The notes under the pieces are model-generated. The model did no database searches, had not been told where the DNA came from, and saw only the letters and a program-made list of their open reading frames with translations. From positions 1-15,798 of the forward strand of contig URGC01000059.1 of NCBI GenBank assembly GCA_900547255.1: a stretch of 15,798 nucleotides of DNA. Reading direction: 5' to 3'. Position 1 is the stretch's first letter. Every line of letters starts with the position of its first letter. The translations under genes were made by a program, and so were the position numbers. This DNA comes from an uncultured Eubacterium sp. (GTDB lineage Bacteria; Bacillota; Clostridia; Lachnospirales; Lachnospiraceae). Positions 1-6,574 of the stretch are shown here, in pieces.

Positions 1-152
1 AATAATAATTACATTTTAACTGAAACGAATTTACACACAAAAATGGACTTGACTATTTTTTGAGGGATAAATGGGCGAAATGAGCCAGATAAGAAAGAGA
101 AAATTGCAAAGTTAGAACAGAAAATAATATAACTTAATCAATAGAGGAATAT
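1..152. other. Left-edge non-coding stretch
   Basis: This is AT-rich sequence downstream of the minus-strand gene that ends at 153. I see no convincing gene, RNA or terminator here. A short plus-strand frame ending in TAA at 130-132 encodes a Lys/Glu-rich stretch (NEPDKKEKIAKLEQKII). It could be the tail of a lost coiled-coil protein, but it has a stop just upstream and is too short to call. Confidence 0.4.
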
Positions 153-467
153 TCACTCTTCATCAAGTCTTTCACCGCAATTATGGCAGATATACTGCGA
201 GTCCGAGTTAAAATTCAATAATTTCCGGCAATGTGGACATCTAAGGAAAATAAAAGCGAAAATCAAATCACATACAAAAAGAAATGTTGCGGTAATACTT
301 ATAAAATGCCTGATGGCAATTAAATCTGCAAGAAAAGTCCGGGTATAATCGAAATTTAACATAGACATAAAACATGGAATATATGTAATAATGTATGTCA
401 ATATATACAGGTAAAATATGATGTGTAGAATTATTCTGTATATTTTTCGGATTATTCTAGGCTTCAT
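153..467 (-). CDS. Small membrane protein with C-terminal zinc ribbon
   Basis: This is a 104-residue protein of unknown function. Its N-terminus is basic (MKPRIIRKIYR) and runs into a hydrophobic, Tyr/Ile-rich membrane segment (about residues 8-35). A second membrane segment follows at about 55-75 (SITATFLFVCDLIFAFIFL). The C-terminal tail has two CxxC knuckles, CPHC and CHNC, about 15 residues apart, typical of a zinc ribbon that would sit in the cytoplasm. A purine-rich GGGGGA lies about 10 nt before the ATG on the minus strand and may serve as ribosome binding site. It is transcribed divergently from the downstream operon. I do not recognise the family; short two-TM plus zinc-ribbon proteins are common and mostly uncharacterised in Clostridia. 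The reading frame is AT-rich like the adjoining gap, so expression is not assured. Confidence 0.6.
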   Translation of the reverse strand: MKPRIIRKIYRIILHIIFYLYILTYIITYIPCFMSMLNFDYTRTFLADLIAIRHFISITATFLFVCDLIFAFIFLRCPHCRKLLNFNSDSQYICHNCGERLDEE

Positions 468-647
468 TAATTATCTATCCCCCAAGTTAAATCAAACAAA
501 TATTATTTCCTAAATATAACCTGTATATGTAAAATTGAATATCAGCATCATGTAAAAGAATTGTAAAAATTATCTATAATGTAAAATTGCTTATATAGTA
601 ATATTTGGCGTATATAATTAGTAAAATATGGCGCATGTAGTAATGCA

Positions 648-707
648 GGGGTTGCTATAGCCTATACCTATAGCCGGATATTAATATCTAGTATAAGCTC
701 AATCCCC
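648..707 (+). promoter_or_regulatory. Clustered inverted repeats (possible structured element)
   Basis: Three nested or adjacent pairings are visible. GGGGTT (648-653) can pair with AATCCCC (701-707) with one bulged base. Inside it, GCTATAG (654-660) pairs perfectly with CTATAGC (668-674) over a 7-nt loop, and GATATTAATATC (677-688) is a perfect 12-bp palindrome. Folded as RNA this gives a small three-way junction; as DNA it could be a protein-binding region. It lies upstream of the promoter at 727-755, so it is in that promoter's upstream region rather than its leader. No known RNA family is recognised. Confidence 0.35.
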
Positions 708-726
708 ATATTATAACGTCCTTCTA

Positions 727-755
727 TTGACTTTAATCACATTATAAATTATACT
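727..755 (+). promoter_or_regulatory. Sigma-70 type promoter for the 911 operon
   Basis: A -35 box TTGACT (727-732) and a -10 box TATACT (750-755) are separated by exactly 17 bp, each one base from consensus. Transcription would start near 762 and leave a leader of about 150 nt before the ATG at 911. A weaker alternative, TTTACA (847-852) with TATAAA (872-877), has a 19-bp spacer. This is the only good promoter seen upstream of the dense gene cluster, so it is the best candidate to drive it, although internal promoters cannot be excluded. Confidence 0.55.
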
Positions 756-910
756 AATCCCACTAAGTAACTATGAATTAAAGCTTATACCTGATAACAA
801 TAATTAATATAATAATAAATCAATTAATGTTAACTAAAGAAACATTTTTACAAAAATATATAAAAACCAGGTATAAAAGTTCAAAAAAGGTTTTAGAAAG
901 GCGTGGGATT

Positions 911-1531
911 ATGAAAAATATATTGTGCTTTGGAGATTCTAATACATATGGCTATATACCAGATAAAAGCGGGAGATTTCCTTGGGGAGTGAGATGGACC
1001 AGTATATTGACGGAGAGGCTTGGACAAGACTATAATGTTATTGAAGAAGGTCTGTGTGGAAGAACTACGATATTTGATGACCCATTCCGTCCGGGACGTA
1101 ATGGCAGTGAAAGCTTTCAGGCAATCCTGGAGAGCCACAATCCTCTCAATCTTATAATAATAATGCTGGGAACTAATGACTGCAAAACTGTCTATGGTGC
1201 AACAGCCGGAATTATCGGCAAAGGTGTGGAGAGCCTTTTAGAGCAGATTAAGCAGCATAGCCCTAAGAGCGGGGTATTGCTTATATCGCCTATTTATCTC
1301 GGTGAGAGAGTATATGAGGAAGGATTTGACGTGGAATTTTCCAAGGAATCAATACAGGTATCGAAAGATCTTGAAAATGTATATGAAAAAATCGCTGATA
1401 AGTGGAATATACATTTCTTGAGAGCGCAGGATTATGCCTCATGCAGTGAGACTGATCAGGAGCATCTGAACGCAGACGGACATAAAAAGTTGGGAGATGC
1501 TATATACAGATGTGTAAGTCAGATTATTTAA
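911..1531 (+). CDS. SGNH/GDSL-family hydrolase (arylesterase-like)
   Basis: This is a cytoplasmic SGNH hydrolase of 206 residues, the usual size for single-domain members; the family hydrolyses carboxyl or acyl esters, and this protein's substrate is unknown. The blocks are clear: nucleophile Ser10 in CFGDSNTYGY, Gly50 in EEGLCGRTT, Asn89 in LGTND, and the catalytic pair Asp182/His185 in TDQEHLNADGH. The FDDPFRPGRNG stretch after block II is typical of the arylesterase/acyl-esterase branch. I chose ATG 911 because AAAGG lies 9 nt upstream and the GDS block follows at once, as expected; the upstream ATG at 827 lacks a ribosome binding site. There is no signal peptide. Its last 22 nt overlap the start of the lipoprotein amidase, so the two may be translationally coupled. 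Cell-envelope ester metabolism is a possible shared role, but that is inference. Confidence 0.85.
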   Translation: MKNILCFGDSNTYGYIPDKSGRFPWGVRWTSILTERLGQDYNVIEEGLCGRTTIFDDPFRPGRNGSESFQAILESHNPLNLIIIMLGTNDCKTVYGATAGIIGKGVESLLEQIKQHSPKSGVLLISPIYLGERVYEEGFDVEFSKESIQVSKDLENVYEKIADKWNIHFLRAQDYASCSETDQEHLNADGHKKLGDAIYRCVSQII

Positions 1532-2493
1532 AGAAGATAGGTAATAGAGCAGCATTAATCATGGCAGTTGGTGCTAGTGTCATTCTGACAGCCTGCGGTG
1601 GTAAACAGGCGCAGGTTGGTGTCAGCGGACAGGGTACGACAGCAAATGTGACACAGACCATTACAGAAACTACAGAGGAGTCTTCTACGGAGCCAGTTAC
1701 AGAGCTGGTTACAGCAGGACAGCCTACGACAGAAGCGGTAACAGAGCCAGCAACAGAAGCAGCAACAGAGCCGATGACGGAAGCACCAACACAGCCAGCT
1801 ACAGAAGCACCAACACAGCCAGCGAAAACTGTTATCTGTCTTGACCCGGGACATGGAGGGGAAAGTCAGGGAACACATTATGTATATGATGATGTAGAGA
1901 TAGAGGAGAAAAATCTCAATTATTACATTGCACTTCGTCTAAAAAAATATCTTGAACAATATGACAACATTGAGGTAGTCATAGATCGCGGTGAGAATGA
2001 GGATCCAAGTTTTGAAACAAGAATAGCATTTGCTAAAGAAAATAACGCGGATTACATTGTTTCACTTCATAATAACAGCAAGAGTCGTGATGACATAGAA
2101 CCATCAGGCTGCATGGCAATCACTACATGCAGTCATTATCAGGCTGAATCGGCAGTCAATGATGATGTGTACGGCGCATCAAGACAGCTTGCATTGTCTA
2201 TTCTTTCACAGCTTAAAAACACGGGACTTACAATAACAACAGACTGGAATGCCAATAAGACTAACGGAATCCTGCAAAGAGTCGGCGCTGGAGCGTATCC
2301 GGATGGCTCAGAGTGCGATTATTATGGTCTTATAAGAAATGCTACATATGCAGGAATTCCTTCAGTTATTATTGAACATGCATTTTTAAGCAATGAGAGA
2401 GATTATCGTAAATTTTTATCCAGCAATACCAAACTTGATGTACTTGCAAAGGCAGATGCGGCAGGAATCATGAATTACCTTGGAACAAGGTAG
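1510..2493 (+). CDS. Lipoprotein N-acetylmuramoyl-L-alanine amidase (Amidase_3)
   Basis: This is a 327-residue peptidoglycan amidase predicted to be anchored to the outer face of the membrane; it would cleave the bond between N-acetylmuramic acid and the stem peptide. The N-terminus has basic residues (K8, K9, R13), a hydrophobic core and a lipobox LTAC with acylated Cys29. Residues about 50-105 form a Thr/Glu/Pro/Ala-rich linker built of TEA/TEP/TQP units. The Amidase_3 domain starts at VICLDPGHGG: zinc ligands His115, Glu133 (EEKNLN) and His187 (SLHNN), and catalytic Glu289 (VIIEHAFLSN), so it looks active. The ATG at 1510 lies inside the 3' end of the hydrolase gene and is the start that gives a complete signal peptide; the later ATG at 1561 would remove the basic N-region. 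GGGAG near 1491 is a somewhat distant ribosome binding site. cbiC follows after 34 bp. Confidence 0.88.
   Translation: MCKSDYLKKIGNRAALIMAVGASVILTACGGKQAQVGVSGQGTTANVTQTITETTEESSTEPVTELVTAGQPTTEAVTEPATEAATEPMTEAPTQPATEAPTQPAKTVICLDPGHGGESQGTHYVYDDVEIEEKNLNYYIALRLKKYLEQYDNIEVVIDRGENEDPSFETRIAFAKENNADYIVSLHNNSKSRDDIEPSGCMAITTCSHYQAESAVNDDVYGASRQLALSILSQLKNTGLTITTDWNANKTNGILQRVGAGAYPDGSECDYYGLIRNATYAGIPSVIIEHAFLSNERDYRKFLSSNTKLDVLAKADAAGIMNYLGTR
1780..1823 (+). repeat. 24-bp tandem repeat coding the amidase linker
   Basis: The 20-mer GAAGCACCAACACAGCCAGC occurs at 1780-1799 and again at 1804-1823, giving a 24-nt (8-codon) period that encodes TEAPTQPA. The flanking DNA (about 1690-1780) carries more degenerate copies of the same TEA/TEP theme. 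It is an in-frame, length-variable linker region between the lipid anchor and the catalytic domain. Confidence 0.85.
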
Positions 2494-2527
2494 ATTGTTT
2501 ATTACACAGAATGGAGAATAATATTAT

Positions 2528-3160
2528 ATGAAACCTATGGATATTGAGAAACAGTCATTTGAGATTATAGAAAAAGAACTGACAACGGATATTCCAGCAA
2601 TATATAAGCCAGTTGTGAAGCGTGTTATTCATACGACAGCAGATTTTTCATATGAAACAAGCATGACATTTTCAGAAGGTGTAATTGAAAAGGCTGTCAA
2701 GGCACTGCGTGAGGGGACAGACATTGTAACCGACACTAATATGGCAAAATCAGGCATTAACAGTAAGATAGCTGAAAAGCTCGGATGTATGGTTAACTGT
2801 TATATGGCTGATAAAAATGTTGCACAGGAGGCAGAAAAAAATCAGGTGACACGCGCGGCAGTCAGTGTTGAGAAGGCATCAAGGGATAATCCAGGATGCA
2901 TTATGGTTGTCGGCAATGCACCAACAGCATTGATGAAGATAAGAGAACTCTATGATAAGGGAGAATTTAATCCAAAGCTTGTTATAGGTGTTCCAGTTGG
3001 ATTTGTTAATGTGGTTGAAGCAAAGGAAGAGATTATAGACAGCAAAATGTCATATATAGTTGCAAGAGGCAGAAAAGGCGGAAGCAATGTTGCGGCAGCC
3101 ATTATGAATGCACTGCTTTATATGGCAGCGGATGATGATAAAGAGTGGCGCAGATGCTAG
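2528..3160 (+). CDS. cbiC: Cobalt-precorrin-8 methylmutase CbiC
   Basis: CbiC moves the C11 methyl group to C12 and yields cobyrinic acid, the last corrin-ring step before side-chain amidation. The 210-residue length is normal for the family. The conserved catalytic His is His35 in KRVIHTTADF. Other family blocks are visible: DTNMAKSGIN, VVGNAPTALM, a GVPVGFVNV segment and the Gly/Arg-rich RGRKGGSNVAAAIMNALL near the C-terminus. ATG 2528 has GGAGA about 10 nt upstream. It is the first cobalamin gene of the cluster, 34 bp after the amidase gene, and its stop overlaps the start of cbiD. No riboswitch or terminator is visible in that 34-bp gap, so it is probably cotranscribed with the two envelope-type genes upstream. 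Confidence 0.95.
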   Translation: MKPMDIEKQSFEIIEKELTTDIPAIYKPVVKRVIHTTADFSYETSMTFSEGVIEKAVKALREGTDIVTDTNMAKSGINSKIAEKLGCMVNCYMADKNVAQEAEKNQVTRAAVSVEKASRDNPGCIMVVGNAPTALMKIRELYDKGEFNPKLVIGVPVGFVNVVEAKEEIIDSKMSYIVARGRKGGSNVAAAIMNALLYMAADDDKEWRRC

Positions 3161-4284
3161 AAAGATATGTATACAAGAACCAGAAAAAACTAAGATGCGG
3201 CTATACAACAGGGACATGCGCATGTGCGGCGGCAAAGGCAGCGGCACAGATGCTTTTATCTGGCAAAGATGTTCTGGAAGTCAATGTGGAGACTCCGATG
3301 GGAGTACATTTACAGCTTCCTGTTGAAAAGATAGTCAGAAGCGCAGAGAGCGTATCATGTGCGATAAAGAAAGACAGCGGGGACGACCCGGATGTTACTA
3401 ACGGAATTTACATATATGCGGAAGTGTCGTATTTTACAGGCAAAAATGTCATCATTGATGGAGGCATAGGAATAGGCAGGATAACGAAAAGAGGCTTGCA
3501 GCGTCCAATAGGTGAGGCTGCAATTAATCCGGTGCCGCTCAAAATGATTACAGATGTTGTAACTGAGATTGCAGACAGGTATTCCTATGAAGGGGCTCTA
3601 AAAGTTGTTATATCAGCGCCAGAAGGAGTGGAGATTGCCAGAAAGACATTTAATCCACAACTTGGGATTGTAGGTGGAATATCAATTCTTGGTACAACAG
3701 GCATAGTTGAGCCGATGAGTGAGCAGGCGATAATTGATACCATCCGCACTGAGATTAATATGCATATTGCAGACGGAGAGAGGACACTTTTAATAGCTCC
3801 GGGCAATTACGGACAGGATTTCCTGCTCAATAATCTTAATATAGAATTAAAAAGAAGCATCAAATGCAGTAATTATATAGGTGACACAATTGATATGGTT
3901 TGTGATGCCGGGGCAGAAAGCATGCTTTTGGTTGGACATATCGGAAAGCTTGTAAAGCTTGGTGCAGGTATTATGAATACACATTCAAAAGTTGCAGATG
4001 GACGTATGGAAGTCTTGTCAGCATGTGCCATACAGGCAGGAGCAGGGGCTGATATTGCAAGAAAAATTCTTGATTGTGTGACAACAGATGCGGCACTTGA
4101 AATGTTGAAAGAATCGGACATGCTTGAGGGAGCAATGGAACAGCTTATGATTAGAATAGAAAAGGTATTGCAGCATAGAAGTTCAGAGAGAATACGAATC
4201 GGAGCGATTATATTTTCTAATGAATATGGAATACTTGGAAAGACAAAGCTTGCAGATGAGCTTGTAAAGAGCATTACAGATTAG
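3154..4284 (+). CDS. cbiD: Cobalt-precorrin-5B C1-methyltransferase CbiD
   Basis: CbiD methylates C1 of the corrin precursor using S-adenosylmethionine after CbiG has opened the lactone. The N-terminal signature KKLRCGYTTGTCACAAAKAA is diagnostic. Further family blocks are GGIGIGRITKRGL, INPVPLKMI, TFNPQLGIVGGISILGTTGIVEPMSEQA and HIGKLVKLGAGIMNTHS. With the start chosen here the protein is 376 residues, a normal length. ATG 3154 overlaps the cbiC stop (ATGCTAG, 7 nt) and has a weak AAGAG ribosome binding site; a GTG at 3145 would add three residues and is the main alternative. The gene ends GAT TAG at 4279-4284, a sequence that is copied in front of cbiF (see repeats). Confidence 0.95.
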   Translation: MLERYVYKNQKKLRCGYTTGTCACAAAKAAAQMLLSGKDVLEVNVETPMGVHLQLPVEKIVRSAESVSCAIKKDSGDDPDVTNGIYIYAEVSYFTGKNVIIDGGIGIGRITKRGLQRPIGEAAINPVPLKMITDVVTEIADRYSYEGALKVVISAPEGVEIARKTFNPQLGIVGGISILGTTGIVEPMSEQAIIDTIRTEINMHIADGERTLLIAPGNYGQDFLLNNLNIELKRSIKCSNYIGDTIDMVCDAGAESMLLVGHIGKLVKLGAGIMNTHSKVADGRMEVLSACAIQAGAGADIARKILDCVTTDAALEMLKESDMLEGAMEQLMIRIEKVLQHRSSERIRIGAIIFSNEYGILGKTKLADELVKSITD

Positions 4285-4297
4285 CGGGGAGAATGAT
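4278..4297 (+). repeat. Duplicated translation-start cassette, copy 1
   Basis: AGATTAGCGGGGAGAATGAT spans the cbiD stop codon (TAG 4282-4284), a strong GGGGAG ribosome binding site (4286-4291) and the cbiKL start. An identical copy lies at 5808-5827 before cbiF. With further matches (CATTA just upstream of both), the similarity extends to about 25 nt with a one-base length difference. Confidence 0.9.
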
Positions 4298-5798
4298 GAA
4301 AAAAGCGATTTTAATAGTAAGTTTTGGAACAACTTATACAGAGACACGTAAGAAAAATATTACAGCGATAAAGGAGCAGGTAAGATGTCTTTATCCAGAC
4401 GTTCTTATAGAGGAAGCTGTATCAAGTGCGACAGTGCGTGCCATAATGAAGGAACGTGAGCATATCGAGGCAAAGAGTATAGAAGAGGCAATTCTGTACC
4501 TGAAAAAACAGGGCGTTACCCATCTTGTTGTATTTCCAACGCACGTAATAGATGGAATAGAAAATAATGCTATGAAGCAGAAGGCTCTTGAGCATCAGTC
4601 ATTATTTGAAAAAATGGAGATTGCAGGTGCGCTGCTTACCAGTGATGAGGATTATATTAAAATTGCAAAGGCACTGTGGGAGTCATTAAAAGACTGCGTT
4701 GGTGATGACCCTCTGATTCTTATGGGACATGGAACAGAACATAAATCAGACATAAGCTATACATTGATGGAGCATGTATTACAGGAATATGCATCACATC
4801 CAATCTATATCGCAACGGTAGAGGGGAAAAGGACAATTTTTGACGTTATCGGACAGATGAAATCGCAGGATATTCTTAATGGCAGAGTTGTTCTGGCACC
4901 ATTTATGCTTGTGGCAGGAGACCATGCTAATAACGACATGGCGGGTGATACAGATTCATTTGCGAGCGTATTAAGAGAAGCGGGTTATGCACCAGAATGT
5001 ATTCTTAGAGGTTTAGGTGAGTATTCAGCCATACGTCAGATATATCTGGAACATTTACACAAAGAAGCAGTTAAATTAGAAGAGACAACAGATAATTCTG
5101 TTGGAATATTGTATGGTATAGGCGTTGGAACTGGCAATCCCAAGCAGATGACATTGCAGGAGCTTGAAACAATCCGTGAGTGTGATTTGATAGTTATTCC
5201 GGCAGTATCAAAAGAAGAGTGCTATGCATATCAGATTGTTAAAAAGGTATATCCAGAGATTGAAAACAAACCGGTGGTTGGTGTTCAGTTTCCAATGATA
5301 AGAGATGAGAATAAGCTTGAGATTGCGCACAATCAGATATATGGAATGATTGAGGATAATCTGCGGATAGGTAAAAAAGTCGGAATGCTTACAATAGGCG
5401 ACCCGACTATATATTCAACATATATGTATATGCACAAACGCGCATCAGAGCGTGGTTTTAGTGCACAGATTATAAGCGGAGTACCATCATTTTGTGCGGT
5501 AGCGGCAAGGCTTGGCATATCGCTTGGCGAAAGAGATGAGCAGATACATATTATACCTTCAGCTTATGATGTCAGTGATACATTTGAATATGATGGAACA
5601 TGTGTATATATGAAATCTGGAAAGAAGCTTAATGAACTGCTTGAAGCAATCAGGTTAAGACAGAAAGAAACTGGCGAAATATATGATATATCAGGTGTTT
5701 CCAATTGTGGAATGGAAGATGAGCATGTATATCACGGCTTAGATGAACTGGATATGGCTAAAGGATATCTTACAACAGTTATTGTAAAGAAGAAATAA
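4296..5798 (+). CDS. cbiK-cbiL: CbiK-CbiL fusion: sirohydrochlorin cobaltochelatase / cobalt-factor-II C20-methyltransferase
   Basis: This 500-residue protein joins two consecutive enzymes. Residues 1-256 are the CbiK cobaltochelatase, which inserts Co2+ into sirohydrochlorin: MKKAILIVSFGTTYTETRKK at the start, metal-binding His145 in ILMGHGTEHKS and His210 in LVAGDHANNDMAG. A short polar linker (about 257-268) leads to the CbiL methyltransferase, residues 269-500, with the Gly-rich GILYGIGVGTGNPKQMT loop, the TIGDPTIYSTYMYM motif and ISGVPSFCAVAARLGI. CbiL methylates C20 of the metallated product, so substrate could pass directly between domains (inference). Two adjacent ATGs exist; I chose 4296 because the GGGGAG box ends at 4291, only 1 nt before ATG 4293. 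There is no frameshift or stop at the junction. The gene lies 11 nt after cbiD and 29 nt before cbiF. Confidence 0.93.
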   Translation: MKKAILIVSFGTTYTETRKKNITAIKEQVRCLYPDVLIEEAVSSATVRAIMKEREHIEAKSIEEAILYLKKQGVTHLVVFPTHVIDGIENNAMKQKALEHQSLFEKMEIAGALLTSDEDYIKIAKALWESLKDCVGDDPLILMGHGTEHKSDISYTLMEHVLQEYASHPIYIATVEGKRTIFDVIGQMKSQDILNGRVVLAPFMLVAGDHANNDMAGDTDSFASVLREAGYAPECILRGLGEYSAIRQIYLEHLHKEAVKLEETTDNSVGILYGIGVGTGNPKQMTLQELETIRECDLIVIPAVSKEECYAYQIVKKVYPEIENKPVVGVQFPMIRDENKLEIAHNQIYGMIEDNLRIGKKVGMLTIGDPTIYSTYMYMHKRASERGFSAQIISGVPSFCAVAARLGISLGERDEQIHIIPSAYDVSDTFEYDGTCVYMKSGKKLNELLEAIRLRQKETGEIYDISGVSNCGMEDEHVYHGLDELDMAKGYLTTVIVKKK

Positions 5799-5807
5799 AT
5801 CATTATA

Positions 5808-5827
5808 AGATTAGCGGGGAGAATGAT
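5808..5827 (+). repeat. Duplicated translation-start cassette, copy 2
   Basis: This is the second identical AGATTAGCGGGGAGAATGAT, lying entirely between cbiKL (stop TAA 5796-5798) and cbiF (ATG 5828). GGGGAG is at 5816-5821, 6 nt before the start codon. The embedded GATTAG is no longer a stop codon of any gene here but matches the last two codons of cbiD, so this copy looks like a transplant of the cbiD/cbiK junction. Confidence 0.88.
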
Positions 5828-6574
5828 ATGGTTAATATAGTCGGTGCAGGACCGGGAGCGAAAGATTTAATCACAGTGCGGGGGATGAAGCTTCTTAATG
5901 AAGCGGATGTAATTATATACACAGGCTCACTGGTTAATGAAGAACTCCTGGAATATGCTAAGAATGATTGTGAAATATATAACAGCGCATACATGAATCT
6001 TGATGAGGTCATTAAGGTTATAGTTGATGCAGAGGAGAAGGGTAAGAAAATTGTCCGTCTGCATACAGGTGACCCGTCTCTTTATGGTGCGATACGTGAG
6101 CAGATAGAAGAACTTGCAAAGCGTGGCATTACATGTAAGATATGTCCCGGTGTGAGCAGTTTTCTTGCGGCAGCCGCTTCAGTGCAATGTGAATACACAG
6201 TTCCACAGGTTTCCCAGACAGTAATTCTTACAAGAATGCCGGGGAGAACTCCTGTGCCAGATAATGAAAAGATAGCGAAGCTGGCAGAGCATGGAACATC
6301 AATGGTTGTATTTTTAAGCACATCACATTTAAAAGAGTTACAGGAAGAATTATATAAAGGTGCATACACGCCAGATACACCTTGTGCGCTTGTATACAAG
6401 GCGAGCTGGGATGATGAAAAATGTATACACACAACCTTAAAAGACCTTGATAATGAGGCAGAGAAAGCAGGTATTACCAAGACAGCACTTGTGCTTGTTG
6501 GAGAGTTTTTAGGCGATAAATATGCATTTTCCAAGCTATATGACCCTGATTTTAAGACGGAGTACAGACAATGA
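5828..6574 (+). CDS. cbiF: Cobalt-precorrin-4 C11-methyltransferase CbiF
   Basis: CbiF methylates C11 of cobalt-precorrin-4 with S-adenosylmethionine to give cobalt-precorrin-5A. The 248-residue length fits. The N-terminal MVNIVGAGPGAKDLITVRG loop, the ADVIIYTGSLVNEELL block, the T80-G-D-P83 motif in RLHTGDPSLYGAIREQ, and CPGVSSFLAAAASVQCEYT and ILTRMPGRTPVP are characteristic of CbiF/CobM rather than the other corrin methyltransferases. Translation starts behind the duplicated GGGGAG cassette. The last codons overlap the cbiG start as ATGA (6571-6574), which suggests coupled translation of two enzymes that act in succession. Confidence 0.96.
   Translation: MVNIVGAGPGAKDLITVRGMKLLNEADVIIYTGSLVNEELLEYAKNDCEIYNSAYMNLDEVIKVIVDAEEKGKKIVRLHTGDPSLYGAIREQIEELAKRGITCKICPGVSSFLAAAASVQCEYTVPQVSQTVILTRMPGRTPVPDNEKIAKLAEHGTSMVVFLSTSHLKELQEELYKGAYTPDTPCALVYKASWDDEKCIHTTLKDLDNEAEKAGITKTALVLVGEFLGDKYAFSKLYDPDFKTEYRQ

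Larger units (their letters stand above)
468..910. other. AT-rich divergent intergenic region
   Basis: This 443-bp gap separates the minus-strand zinc-ribbon gene from the plus-strand hydrolase. It is markedly AT-rich and contains two copies of ATGTAAAATTG (near 529 and 579), the inverted-repeat cluster at 648-707 and the promoter at 727-755. I looked for the GCCACTG and B12-box sequence of a cobalamin riboswitch and do not see them. The in-frame ATG at 827 has no Shine-Dalgarno sequence and adds a Lys-rich, non-conserved leader, so I leave 827-910 as untranslated leader. Confidence 0.55.

Noticed and set aside
64..132. Short plus-strand frame encoding NEPDKKEKIAKLEQKII
   Set aside because: Only about 20 codons with a stop upstream, no start and no ribosome binding site; the Lys/Glu-rich composition alone is not evidence of a gene.
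827..910. N-terminal extension of the SGNH hydrolase from ATG 827
   Set aside because: There is no ribosome binding site before 827, the leader is Lys-rich low-complexity sequence, and ATG 911 has AAAGG at a good distance directly before the catalytic GDS block.
468..910. Cobalamin riboswitch in the leader of the operon
   Set aside because: I searched by eye for the B12 box and the conserved GCCACTG-like segment and found neither; the region is too AT-rich to hold the full fold.
3873..4274. Long minus-strand open frames opposite cbiD and other cbi genes (also 6082-6600, 7918-8316, 8367-8834, 12006-12350)
   Set aside because: They are antisense shadows of strongly conserved genes, Ser/Ile-rich without recognisable domains, and have no ribosome binding sites or neighbours supporting them.
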